A DNA stretch of 64,000 nucleotides from CAVUWL01 sp963700105 (GTDB lineage: Bacteria; Actinomycetota; Thermoleophilia; Solirubrobacterales; 70-9): NCBI GenBank assembly GCA_963700105.1, contig CAVOWL010000006.1:248001-312000 (forward strand), read 5' to 3'. A program made the position numbers and the translations under genes. Shown in pieces: positions 52,652 to 60,809 of the stretch. The notes under the pieces are model-generated. The model did no database searches. It had not been told where the DNA came from and saw nothing but the letters and a program-made list of their open reading frames with translations. Numbering within the stretch: the first letter of the stretch is position 1; each line of letters opens with the position of its first letter.

Positions 52652-53515
52652 CTAGTCGCGCTGCTTGCGCTTTCGCCGCGGCGACGGTAGCTCGGAAGAG
52701 GGCTCTGCAGCCGGGGCCTCGGAGGGCGGACCGTCGCCGTTAGCACCACCTAGCGATGCGCTCGCCTTCTCCCCCGCGCTCGGCCAAGGCATCGCTTCCC
52801 CGGCCGCCCAGGCGGGGGGACGCCCGCCTGGAACCCTGCCCAAAAGGAGGAGCGCTAGGTAGATGAACCACAGCAGCGTGAACTGAAAGAAGATGAAGGA
52901 GACCGCGCCCAGCGCCATCCCCAGCGAGCCCCAGAAGCGGCTCAGCAGGCCGGTCCGCATCGCATACAAGGAGGTGTAGAACATCGCCACTACGAAGCCG
53001 AGCTGACCGGCGATACCGAACCCAGCGGCGAGCGGGCGAAGCGGCGCGTTGTCGACCGCTTCGGAGGCGAGCTTGTCGGCCCGCGTGCCGCTCAGTGAGA
53101 CCCCGTGCTTGAGCATCCGGGGCACGTCGGTGGTGACGAACACGGAGGCTGCGTGCACGGTTGAGATGCCGCTGAGGATCGCCAGAGCCGCGAGGAAAAG
53201 CGGCGCGGCGATCACCACACCGACCAGCTGCGCTCGCATCTTCTCGCTGCGCGCACGGGCGGCGCGGAACAGGTAAAAGAGCGGCGCCGCAAGCAAGCCG
53301 ACCCCGATCGCCTGAAAGACGGCGGAAATTATCTGGGCGTTGGCGTGGCGGTTTACGTCCTGCAGCAGGCTCGCTTCGCCGCTGCCCGTCCCAACCACGT
53401 CGGTGACGATGACAATCGCGGCGATCACGAACACCACCGCGGCCAGGGCCGCGATCGCAACCGGCGTCGCCCAGCGGCGCTCGAACTCCAGTGCCTCGGC
53501 CTTGCTCGGACGCAC
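52652..53515 (-). CDS. Five- to six-helix membrane protein with polar tail
   Basis: 287 residues with hydrophobic helices at about 18-40, 60-82, 96-120, 163-187 and 195-228, then a disordered Pro/Ser/Ala/Glu tail ending in RRKRKQRD. I do not recognise a family with certainty; DUF4386-like proteins look similar. It ends 10 nt from the convergent thyX stop. Function unknown. Confidence 0.7.
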   Translation of the reverse strand: MRPSKAEALEFERRWATPVAIAALAAVVFVIAAIVIVTDVVGTGSGEASLLQDVNRHANAQIISAVFQAIGVGLLAAPLFYLFRAARARSEKMRAQLVGVVIAAPLFLAALAILSGISTVHAASVFVTTDVPRMLKHGVSLSGTRADKLASEAVDNAPLRPLAAGFGIAGQLGFVVAMFYTSLYAMRTGLLSRFWGSLGMALGAVSFIFFQFTLLWFIYLALLLLGRVPGGRPPAWAAGEAMPWPSAGEKASASLGGANGDGPPSEAPAAEPSSELPSPRRKRKQRD

Positions 53516-53518
53516 CCG

Positions 53519-53965
53519 CTAGCCCCGATCGTGGAAATAGAACTGCGGCAGGGCCCCCTCGATCACGTCCTGGGTCATCTTTTGGGCGACCTCCAGATCG
53601 CCGGTACGAACCGCGATGTCATCGAGGCTGACGATCCCAGCGAGGCTCTCGCCCCGCACCACCGCGAGCCGGCGCACCCGGTGGGAGACCATCAGCGCCG
53701 CCGCCTCCTCCAGCTCGGTCTCGGGCTCGGCTGAGACCAAGGGACGGGAGGCGTAGGCGCCAATCTCTGACTCCGCATTTTCTCCCGCGGCGAAGACCCG
53801 CAGGGCCAGGTCCCGATCGGTAACCATCGCCACCGGCGAGCCGGCCGCGTCAACGATCACCACCGAGCCAACCCGGTGATCGCGCATCAGCTGCGCCACC
53901 GAGATGGCGCTCTCCTCCGCCCTGGCGGTGATCACCGCCGCGGTCATGATCTCGCTGAGGCGCAC
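53519..53965 (-). CDS. Two-CBS-domain protein
   Basis: 148 residues from GTG at 53965. Two CBS motifs: L-S-E-I-M-T-A-A-V-I-T-A...R-V-G-S-V-V-I-V-D-x-x-G-x-P-V-A-M-V-T-D-R-D-L-A, and a second with R-V-R-R-L-A-V-V-R...G-I-V-S-L-D-D-I-A. Such free-standing CBS pairs sense adenine nucleotides. A longer open frame upstream is antisense to the next gene and is not the real start. It ends 3 nt before the membrane-protein gene start, with which it may be co-transcribed. Confidence 0.85.
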   Translation of the reverse strand: MRLSEIMTAAVITARAEESAISVAQLMRDHRVGSVVIVDAAGSPVAMVTDRDLALRVFAAGENAESEIGAYASRPLVSAEPETELEEAAALMVSHRVRRLAVVRGESLAGIVSLDDIAVRTGDLEVAQKMTQDVIEGALPQFYFHDRG

Positions 53966-53984
53966 TGGCCGTACGCTACCGCGC

Positions 53985-54614
53985 ATGAGCAGAGCACGGC
54001 ACACCCCCGTCGTCCCGCTGATGGCCGGCCACGGCCCAGATAACCCGCCCTGTCCCGCCTGTGGCGAGCCCCTCTTCGGTGTGATGGCCAAAGCGCCGGG
54101 GCTGCGCGGGCCGATCAGCCGCTGCGAGAGCTGCGGCCTGGGGATCGTCGGCGAGCTCGGCAGCAGTGCGGAGGCGCTGCAACTGCTCGACGCCGGGCGA
54201 GCAGACGGCGCCGTGGGGATCATCAACTGGGGGAGCTTTGCGGCGGCCTTCGGCGGCGCCGGTTGGGCGGGACTGCAACCCCAGGCCCGCTTTTTGTTCA
54301 CCCTGGAGTCGGCGCGGCGCCTGGTCGCAACCCGTGATGAGGTGATCAGGCGGGCGCGCTGGGCACCGGCCAGAGGAGTGGCGCTCACCTCGCAAACGCT
54401 GATCAACAGCCTCACCTTCGGTCGAAACGATGCCTTCGGCGCCCTCGGCTGGGGAGAAGCCAGCCCCGCCGCGAAGCCCTGGCAGCGCCGAATCGATGCC
54501 TTGATCAGCCTCGTCTTGGCGATTCCGGCCTTGCTGATCGCTGTTCCGATCGAGCTTGCCGGCGCGCCTATCAATCGCGGCGCCGCGATCTCGCTGCGAA
54601 TCGAGCCTTTCTAG
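53985..54614 (+). CDS. Zinc-ribbon protein with C-terminal membrane helix
   Basis: 209 residues from ATG at 53985. Near the start are C-P-A-C-G and C-E-S-C-G, about 25 residues apart, a plausible zinc ribbon. The middle has NWGSFAAAFGGAGWAGLQPQARFLFTLESARRL, and about residues 170-190 are a single hydrophobic helix. The alternation suggests a membrane-associated regulator or assembly factor. No family recognised. It is divergent from the CBS gene. Confidence 0.65.
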   Translation: MSRARHTPVVPLMAGHGPDNPPCPACGEPLFGVMAKAPGLRGPISRCESCGLGIVGELGSSAEALQLLDAGRADGAVGIINWGSFAAAFGGAGWAGLQPQARFLFTLESARRLVATRDEVIRRARWAPARGVALTSQTLINSLTFGRNDAFGALGWGEASPAAKPWQRRIDALISLVLAIPALLIAVPIELAGAPINRGAAISLRIEPF

Positions 54615-54668
54615 GAGGGACGCGGTCGGACTCGATCACCGCCGCCCCCTCGCCCCGGCTCGATTTTA

Positions 54669-54699
54669 AGAGCACCGGGGAAAGGGCCCTTCCTGCTCT
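54669..54699. terminator. Bidirectional hairpin between convergent genes
   Basis: Outer arms AGAGCA and TGCTCT enclose an inner near-palindrome around AAGGGCCCTT. It lies between the convergent ends at 54614 and 54710, where a shared terminator is expected. Confidence 0.5.
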
Positions 54700-54709
54700 G
54701 GATGGGTGA

Positions 54710-54979
54710 CTAGGCCAGACCCTCCCGCGCCTCGCGAACCAGCGTCACGGCCTCGGGAAAGAGGACGCGGATCGCATCACGCACCTGCATCGCCTGCTCA
54801 TCGGCGCTCCCGTTGAGGTCGATCTGTCCGATTGAGGCAACCGTCATCTCGACCGCAAGCTTGATCGCGTTATCGGCCCAGGCAACGCGCTGAGATGACT
54901 GCATCTGCTCGGAGAGCTCCTCCATGCGGGCGCGGAACTCATCGGGGTCACCAAACAGGTTGAAGGGGCTTCCCTCCAT
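54710..54979 (-). CDS. Small cytosolic protein, unknown
   Basis: 89 residues, acidic and helical: N-L-F-G-D-P-D-E-F-R-A-R-M-E-E-L near the start and A-I-R-V-L-F-P-E-A-V-T-L-V-R-E at the end. No Cys, no signal. The ATG follows TTGATATTTGA with no ribosome site, so a leaderless transcript is possible. No family recognised. Confidence 0.6.
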   Translation of the reverse strand: MEGSPFNLFGDPDEFRARMEELSEQMQSSQRVAWADNAIKLAVEMTVASIGQIDLNGSADEQAMQVRDAIRVLFPEAVTLVREAREGLA

Positions 54980-55107
54980 TCAAATATCAAAGCAGAGGGC
55001 GGCGAGAGGCGCCCCTTCACTCTCCCCGCCGGGCCGAGGCGGCCAGATCCCCTCACCCCGAGCTCCCGAGCCCGTCCACCAGCAGCGGGATCGCCCGACC
55101 CAAAAGC

Positions 55108-55770
55108 CTAGGAGGAGCCAGCATCGCGGCGCCAGAGTTCGCCGCCGCTGACTCGCTCAAAGCCGAGCCAGAGCCCGTTCATCGCCGCCTCCACCAGCCT
55201 CTGACGCGGCACCTCGGGGTGCTCTGACCACCAGATCGCCAGGCCCTGGAGAACTTCGCGAAGGATCACCCAGCTCATTTCAAGCGCCTCGCTGTGACCA
55301 TCCCCCGGCGCCGCCGAGGGCAGCTCGGCGGAGAGCAGCGGGAAGATCGCCTCCCGGCTGCGGGCCGCCACGGCGCGATGCATCGCGGCTATCTCGGGAT
55401 CGCCGCTGCTGTCTCGAAACAGCAACCGAGCGGCGAAGGGATTGGCCTCGATGTAGGCAAACCAGGCCTCAAGGGAGCGCGCGAGGCGCTCCTGGGGCTG
55501 ATCGTCGCCGCCGTAGTGCTGGCGCCAGACCTCGCGCAGATTGGCGAAATGGCGCTCCAGGAGCGCCCTGTAGAGGTCCCGCTTGGAGCTGAAGTGGTCA
55601 TAGACCACCGGCGCCGTGACGCCGGAGCGAGTCGCAATCTGATCGATTGAGGCGCCCCGATAGCCGTGCTCTGCAAAGACCGCGCTAGCCGCCTCAATGA
55701 TTACCTCGCGGCGCGCGGGGGCGCTCATTCGCCTTCTCGGTCTGACCTTCGCCGCACCCTCGGTTGACAT
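55108..55770 (-). CDS. TetR-family regulator, divergent from the CrtA-like gene
   Basis: About 220 residues. The HTH G-A-S-I-D-Q-I-A-T-R-S-G-V-T-A-P-V-V-Y-D-H-F and S-S-K-R-D-L-Y at the end of the DNA domain are classical. ATG at 55770 has a GGAGG site 8 nt upstream; upstream ATGs at 55776 and 55797 are options. A perfect 18-bp palindrome lies 33 nt upstream, between it and the divergent monooxygenase gene. It probably represses both. Confidence 0.9.
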   Translation of the reverse strand: MSTEGAAKVRPRRRMSAPARREVIIEAASAVFAEHGYRGASIDQIATRSGVTAPVVYDHFSSKRDLYRALLERHFANLREVWRQHYGGDDQPQERLARSLEAWFAYIEANPFAARLLFRDSSGDPEIAAMHRAVAARSREAIFPLLSAELPSAAPGDGHSEALEMSWVILREVLQGLAIWWSEHPEVPRQRLVEAAMNGLWLGFERVSGGELWRRDAGSS

Positions 55771-55802
55771 CGTCATCGCCTCCAGATACCGTCCCATCGT
55801 AT

Positions 55803-55820
55803 ACCTAGTAAATACTAGGT
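55803..55820. promoter_or_regulatory. Perfect 18-bp TetR operator candidate
   Basis: ACCTAGTA, AA, TACTAGGT: both arms match perfectly. It lies between the divergent TetR gene (start 55770) and the CrtA-like gene (start 55847). A TATACG -10-like box for the TetR gene directly adjoins it, so binding could shut both promoters. Confidence 0.75.
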
Positions 55821-55846
55821 TAGGACCCAAACCGGAAGGAGCGAAG

Positions 55847-56545
55847 GTGATCGTCTCAGTCCATCTAGCCGACCTCCGCCGCCGCGCCGCCGCGCGGGTC
55901 CTGCGCGGGCGACCCGACCCGCGGCGTATCCCCGGGCTGAGCTACGCCGAGACGGTCCTGAGGGCGCCGCTCGGGGGGCGCTTACCGCTTCCCCAGCTCG
56001 GTCAGGTTGGGCTGATCGCCGCCTGGAGCGATGATCAGGCGCTCGACCGGTTCCTTTCTGAGCACCCCCTAGCCGAGCCGCTCAGCGGCGGCTGGCAGGT
56101 GCGGCTTCAGCCCCTGCGCGTCTCGGGCTCCTGGACTGGGCTCCAAGAGCTGCCCCAAGCGGAACTCTCGGTGGCGGCGCAAGAGCCGGTTGCCGTGCTC
56201 ACCCTCGGCCGCTTGCGCCTGCACCGTGCTCCGCCGTTCCTGCGCGCCAGCGGCGCCGCCGAGGCTGGGGCGGTGGCCAGCCCCGCCCTGCTCGCCGCGA
56301 CTGGTCTGACTCGACCCCCGAGCCTTGTTTCGACCTTCTCGCTGTGGCGAAGTGCCAGCGCGATGCGCGCCTACGCATATGAGCATGGCGGCCCGCACTC
56401 CGCTGCGATCAAGGCTGATCGCAGGCGAGCCTTTCATCACGAATCGGCCTTCATTCGGTTTCGGCCCTATCGCTCAAGCGGGCGCTGGGACGGCGCCGAC
56501 CCGCTTGCCGACACCAGCCTCGTTCGCCCCGACGCCATCCCCTAG
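55847..56545 (+). CDS. Spheroidene monooxygenase (CrtA)-like protein
   Basis: 232 residues from GTG at 55847 with AAGGAG 6 nt upstream. The C-terminal part has S-T-F-S-L-W-R-S-A-S-A-M-R-A-Y-A-Y, a His after it, and F-I-R-F-R-P-Y-x6-W-D-G, the pattern shared by CrtA relatives. CrtA oxidises carotenoids in purple bacteria; in actinobacteria the family role is undefined. No other carotenoid gene is nearby. The 3' end overlaps the convergent flippase-like gene by 4 nt (CTAG). Regulation by the divergent TetR is likely. Confidence 0.75.
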   Translation: MIVSVHLADLRRRAAARVLRGRPDPRRIPGLSYAETVLRAPLGGRLPLPQLGQVGLIAAWSDDQALDRFLSEHPLAEPLSGGWQVRLQPLRVSGSWTGLQELPQAELSVAAQEPVAVLTLGRLRLHRAPPFLRASGAAEAGAVASPALLAATGLTRPPSLVSTFSLWRSASAMRAYAYEHGGPHSAAIKADRRRAFHHESAFIRFRPYRSSGRWDGADPLADTSLVRPDAIP

Positions 56546-57555
56546 TTGGTACCGGCCGCGGAGGTCCGCGGGGAGCCCGCCTCGCCCCCCTCTTGCTCTG
56601 CGTCCTCATGGGCTTGGCGGATCAGGCCACGCCAATCGGTAGTGCGAAAGACGAGCACCATCGCGACGAAGCCAAGCACCACCGACCAGGCGGCCATCGC
56701 GATTTGAGTGCCGACCGAGAACGAGAGCACCGCGGTCCTTGACGGTCCGGCGAGCGTCGCGACCAGGAGCGCCTGCTGTGCCCCGGCGCCGCCCGGGGTG
56801 AGCGGAATGATGGTTGAGATTGACTGCACGCTCATCACCAGCATCACGTTGCCGATCGACCCACCGATCCCAAACGCCTCCAGAAAGAACCAAAAGGCGG
56901 CAAATCGGCAGAGCCAGCCGATCCCCTGCCAGGCGGCGACCTCGCGCAGGTAGCGCCGCGGCTGGGTGAGGATCACAAGCCCCTGCCTGACCCGAGCCCA
57001 GAAGCGGCGCACGTGGTGGGCGAGGAAGTAGATCGCGATCGCGATCGCGGCCAGCAGCGCTCCGGTGGTGATCGCAAAGGCCTGCGGATGATCTGCCCAA
57101 AAGGAAATCTCAAAGGCCGGCAGATGCGGGAGTTCGGGCAGGCTGGGCAGCAGACCTTGGCTGGTCGCGTAGAAGAAGACGAGCAGCCCGGCGGCGGTGT
57201 CAAAGACCGATTGAACGAAGAAGGAGGAGGTGACCGCCGGGTAGGAGGAGCCGGGGATCTGGCGCTTGACGAGGAAGACCTTGGTCACGTCCCCGGCGTG
57301 AGCAGGGATTACCGCATTGATCCCCGCCCCTGCAAGATAGGCGGCGCCGAGGGGCAGAAAGGAGATTCGCGTGCCCGGATATGAGGCTCGCAGCACGTTG
57401 CGCCACGACCAGGCGCGGGCGATCTGCATCGCCAGCAGGAAGCCCAGCGCCAGCGCAAAGGGGGTCCAGTGGATTTCGGTCAGGTGGGCAAAGAACGCCC
57501 GGGCGGCGCTGAAGAAGGAGTTAAAGCTGGAGGCTAGATCGGCTGCGTTCAACAC
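56542..57555 (-). CDS. Flippase-like membrane protein (UPF0104/AglD-type)
   Basis: 337 residues with about eight helices. Key motifs are A-R-A-W-S-W-R-N-V-L near helix 2, PAHAGDVTKVFLVKR after it (the invariant G-D/E-x-x-R/K site), and TIIPLTPGGAGAQQ in the later half. The family includes the lysyl-phosphatidylglycerol synthase membrane part and lipid-flippase-like proteins. Start GTG; only 18 nt separate it from the divergent sulfotransferase start. Role: probably lipid or polyprenyl-linked substrate movement. Confidence 0.85.
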   Translation of the reverse strand: MLNAADLASSFNSFFSAARAFFAHLTEIHWTPFALALGFLLAMQIARAWSWRNVLRASYPGTRISFLPLGAAYLAGAGINAVIPAHAGDVTKVFLVKRQIPGSSYPAVTSSFFVQSVFDTAAGLLVFFYATSQGLLPSLPELPHLPAFEISFWADHPQAFAITTGALLAAIAIAIYFLAHHVRRFWARVRQGLVILTQPRRYLREVAAWQGIGWLCRFAAFWFFLEAFGIGGSIGNVMLVMSVQSISTIIPLTPGGAGAQQALLVATLAGPSRTAVLSFSVGTQIAMAAWSVVLGFVAMVLVFRTTDWRGLIRQAHEDAEQEGGEAGSPRTSAAGTN

Positions 57556-57573
57556 AGCTACACTAGCCCGCTC

Positions 57574-58563
57574 GTGTCAGAGGCCGAGACGCAGATCCCG
57601 TCCCGCCAGATCGCCGCAGACCCCGCCGATGAGGCGATGTGCTTGCGTGCCCGCGAGCGCTACAGCGCCGATCGCAAGAGCAGCATGCGGCGGCGGCGAA
57701 AGCGGCACGCGGCGCTTCCAAACCTGATCATCATCGGCGGACTGAAGTGCGGAACGACGAGCATTCACCACTACCTGGGGCTGCACCCAGAGATCCAGAT
57801 GTCCAAGCCCAAGGAGCTCAACTTCTTCGTCGAGGAGCTGAACTGGGACCTCGGCCTCGACTGGTACGCGAGCCGCTTCGACGGCCGCTTCGGCGTTCGG
57901 GGCGAGTCCTCCCCCCACTACACCAACCTGCCTCGCTTCGGGGGGGTGGCGCAGCGGATCCACGAGCACTGCCCAAACGCCCGGCTGATCTACATGGTGC
58001 GCGACCCGATCAAGCGAATCCTCTCGCACTGGGTACACGCGAAGGGGGCCGGATATGAGACCCGCGAGATGCTCAGCACCCTCTCCGAACCCGACAGCTC
58101 CTACATCAACCGCTCCAGGTACTGGATGCAGCTGGGGCCTTACCTGGAGCACTTCGACCGCGCTCAGATCGAGGTGATCACCCAGGAGGAGTTGCAAGGC
58201 GAACGCGAGGCGACGATGCGCAGGGCATTTCGATTCGCCGGCGTCGATGAGGGATTCACATCCGAGCAGTTCGAGCGCGAGTGGGAGAAGTCGGCGGCCA
58301 AGCAGGGCGATAAATACCAGCTGATGGAGAAGCTGATCAAACTGCCCGGCCTGCGCTCCTTCGATCGCAACTTCGACCGGCTTCCGGAGTCGCTGCGCTG
58401 GATCGTCGAGAAGGTCGTCCACGACCCCGAGAAGCCACCCGCGCCAAAGCCCGAGCTCCCCGAGGCGCTCATCGAGACGCTTCGCGGCCGCTTCAGCGAG
58501 GACGTCGCCGCCCTGGCGCGCTTCGCCGGGCGTGAGTTCGCCGGCTGGCGCGATTACCGCTGA
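57574..58563 (+). CDS. Sulfotransferase
   Basis: 329 residues. The PAPS 5'-phosphosulfate loop is G-G-L-K-C-G-T-T-S-I-H-H-Y-L, F-F-V-E-E-L-N-W and K-P-K-E-L-N-F-F follow, and the 3'-phosphate region is R-D-P-I-K-R-I-L-S-H-W. This is the NodH/heparan N-sulfotransferase-like form. It moves sulfate to a hydroxyl or amine on a glycan or lipid. No signal peptide. It is divergent from a flippase-like gene. Confidence 0.9.
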   Translation: MSEAETQIPSRQIAADPADEAMCLRARERYSADRKSSMRRRRKRHAALPNLIIIGGLKCGTTSIHHYLGLHPEIQMSKPKELNFFVEELNWDLGLDWYASRFDGRFGVRGESSPHYTNLPRFGGVAQRIHEHCPNARLIYMVRDPIKRILSHWVHAKGAGYETREMLSTLSEPDSSYINRSRYWMQLGPYLEHFDRAQIEVITQEELQGEREATMRRAFRFAGVDEGFTSEQFEREWEKSAAKQGDKYQLMEKLIKLPGLRSFDRNFDRLPESLRWIVEKVVHDPEKPPAPKPELPEALIETLRGRFSEDVAALARFAGREFAGWRDYR

Positions 58564-58597
58564 TCGCCTCTCTCCTAGCCCGGCTAGGCTCCGACCC

Positions 58598-59329
58598 TTG
58601 CAACGCCTGCTCCCCGATCCCGGCCCCAGCTCGATCGATTTTCAACTTGACTCCTATCAACCGTGGAGGCAGCAACACCAAGATCGACCCTTCGTGGCGG
58701 TGAATTTCGCCACCACGCTCGACGGACGCGCCAGCATCGACGGTGTCTCTGGGCCGATCGGCTCAGCCACCGACAGCCGCATGCTGAGCGCCCTGCGCGG
58801 CCGCTTTGACGCGATCATGATCGGAGGGGGAACGATGCGCTCGGAGCGCTACGGGCGACCGATCCCTGACCAAGAGCAACGGGAGCGCCGCGAGCGCTTC
58901 GGTCTCCCCCACGATCCACTGATGGTGATCATCAGTGGTCGGCTCGATCTTCCCTGGGAAGCACCGCTGTTTAGCGACGGAGGGGGGCGCGTCCTGATCT
59001 TCACCAGCTCCGAGGTGGCGCCGCCGCCGACCGCAACTCCGCTGCGCGTCATTCGCCACGCGGGTGCCGTCGACCTCGCCGTAGCGCTCGGGCAGTTGCG
59101 CCGAGAGCGTGGAATCCGGGCGCTTTTGTGCGAGGGAGGGCCGACTCTGCACGGAGAGCTCGAGGCCCTGGGCCTGGTCGATGAGCTCTTTCTGACGATC
59201 GCCCCGAAGCTCGCCGGCGGGGTTGCGCCTCGCATCCTCGAGGGCAGCCTGGGCAAGGTCGCGGAGCTCGAGCTGGCCTGGCTCCTGGAGCAAGAGGGTG
59301 AGCTATTCGCTCGCTATCGTCGCCGCTGA
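58598..59329 (+). CDS. RibD C-terminal-domain (DHFR-like) reductase
   Basis: 243 residues from TTG at 58598, which avoids overlap with the sulfotransferase; the frame is open to 58532. The fold is shown by F-V-A-V-N-F-A-T-T-L-D-G-R, I-G-S-A-T-D, F-D-A-I-M-I-G-G-G-T-M-R-S-E-R-Y and L-L-C-E-G-G-P-T-L, which match pyrimidine reductases. It uses NADPH. No deaminase domain is fused, so a role in riboflavin or a related pathway is possible but not certain. Confidence 0.85.
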   Translation: MQRLLPDPGPSSIDFQLDSYQPWRQQHQDRPFVAVNFATTLDGRASIDGVSGPIGSATDSRMLSALRGRFDAIMIGGGTMRSERYGRPIPDQEQRERRERFGLPHDPLMVIISGRLDLPWEAPLFSDGGGRVLIFTSSEVAPPPTATPLRVIRHAGAVDLAVALGQLRRERGIRALLCEGGPTLHGELEALGLVDELFLTIAPKLAGGVAPRILEGSLGKVAELELAWLLEQEGELFARYRRR

Positions 59330-59372
59330 GCTAGCGTTGCCCAGGCCCCGAGCCCCAAGGAGAGGACGCAAG

Positions 59373-60635
59373 ATGGACTTCAGCCCAAGCCCCCAGGTAG
59401 AGGCCCTGCGCGAGCGCATCCTCGACTTCATGGGGGAGTGGATCTATCCCCAGGAGCGCGAGATCATGGCCGCGCTAGACGCCGAGGTCGCTCCCGGGGT
59501 CCCCTACCCAAAGATTCTGATCGAGGTTCGCGAGCGGGCCCGCTCGGAGGGGCTTTGGAACCTCTTCATGCCCGATCAGCGCTACGGACCCGGGCTTAAG
59601 AACTGGGAGTACGGGCTGCTCTGTGAGGAGATGGGGCGCAGCCCGGCGGCCGCGCCGATGGCCTTCAACTGCGCCGCGCCCGACACCGGCAACATGGAGA
59701 TCCTCGCCGAGCACGGCAGCGAGGAGCAACGTGCCCGCTGGCTTGAGGGCCTTTTGGAGGGCAGGATTCGCTCCTGCTTTTCGATGACCGAGCCCGACGT
59801 GTCGGGCTCAGACCCAACCCTCCTGCAGGCGCGCGCGGTGCGTGATGGTGATGATTGGGTGATCGACGGCCACAAGTGGTTTACCTCTGGCGCGGTCGGT
59901 GCTGAGCTCGCGATCGCGATGGTCGTGACCGATCCCGAGGCCCACCCCTACGCCCGCGCCTCGATGATCTGCGTCCCGACCGCTACGCCCGGATTCAACC
60001 TGATCCGCGCGATTCCGGTAATGGGCCACGACAAGGGGCCCGGTCACTGCGAGATCCGCTACGAAGGGTGTCGCGTTCCCGCCTCAAACCTGCTCGGCGA
60101 GCGGGGGATGGGATTTGCGGTCGCCCAAGATCGGCTCGGACCGGGCCGAATCCACCACTGCATGCGGGCGATCGGTACCGCGGAGCGAGCACTGGAGATG
60201 ATGTGTCGGCGCGCCAACGAGCGCCAGGCATTCGGCGGGCCCCTCGCCGAGAAGCAATTCGTCCAGGAGTCGATCGCCAGCTCGCGGATGGAGATCGACC
60301 AGGCCCGGCTACTGACCCTCTACGCCGCCTGGAAGATGGACACCGAGGGCAAGCGGGCCGCGCGCCAGGCGATCTCTGCGATCAAGGTGATCGCCGCAAA
60401 CATCGTGATGAACGTCCTTGACCGCGCGATCCAGATCCACGGTTCGCTCGGCATGACCGACGACACCCCGCTGGCATCGCTCTGGCGCTTTAGCCGCATG
60501 CTGCGACTGGCCGACGGCCCCGATGAGGTCCACAAAATGGTCCTCGCGCGTCGTGAGCTAAACCGCTGGTCAAAACGGGCCGAGGCTGAGGTAAGCGGGG
60601 AGCTGAACACGAAGCACGCCCCGCGCGCCATCTGA
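59373..60635 (+). CDS. Acyl-CoA dehydrogenase
   Basis: 420 residues from ATG at 59373 (AGGA upstream). F-S-M-T-E-P-D-V-S-G-S-D is the FAD loop, and G-H-K-W-F-T-S-G-A is the following strand. R-H-H-C-M-R-A-I-G-T-A-x-R-A-L-E-M and I-Q-I-H-G-S-L-G-M-T-D-D complete the fold. The likely base is in the late Ile-His-Gly region or an upstream Glu. It oxidises an acyl-CoA, perhaps branched-chain, in the cytosol. Confidence 0.93.
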   Translation: MDFSPSPQVEALRERILDFMGEWIYPQEREIMAALDAEVAPGVPYPKILIEVRERARSEGLWNLFMPDQRYGPGLKNWEYGLLCEEMGRSPAAAPMAFNCAAPDTGNMEILAEHGSEEQRARWLEGLLEGRIRSCFSMTEPDVSGSDPTLLQARAVRDGDDWVIDGHKWFTSGAVGAELAIAMVVTDPEAHPYARASMICVPTATPGFNLIRAIPVMGHDKGPGHCEIRYEGCRVPASNLLGERGMGFAVAQDRLGPGRIHHCMRAIGTAERALEMMCRRANERQAFGGPLAEKQFVQESIASSRMEIDQARLLTLYAAWKMDTEGKRAARQAISAIKVIAANIVMNVLDRAIQIHGSLGMTDDTPLASLWRFSRMLRLADGPDEVHKMVLARRELNRWSKRAEAEVSGELNTKHAPRAI

Positions 60636-60640
60636 GTCTC

Positions 60641-60675
60641 GTGGCTGGGCATTTGGGGTTCCGCGCCCCGGCCAC
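60641..60675 (+). terminator. Terminator-like hairpin after the acyl-CoA dehydrogenase gene
   Basis: GTGGC/GCCAC outer arms and GGGG/CCCC inner arms lie 5 nt after the stop, followed by a T-containing stretch. The remainder up to 60809 shows a TTGACA at 60781-60786 that may be a -35 of the next gene. Confidence 0.4.
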
Positions 60676-60809
60676 AGCGATTTCGCTTCCCGATTGAGGC
60701 GACCATCAATCCTCAGCCCGCTCGCTAAGGACCGCCGATTAGGCGGCGAGCCGATCCTGGTCTAGGGTTGAAAGCAGCGGTTGACAAGCAAAGGGCCTAG
60801 GAAGAGATC

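Noticed and set aside
53966..54574. N-terminal extension of the CBS gene
   Set aside because: It lies antisense to the zinc-ribbon gene; CBS homology begins at the GTG at 53965.
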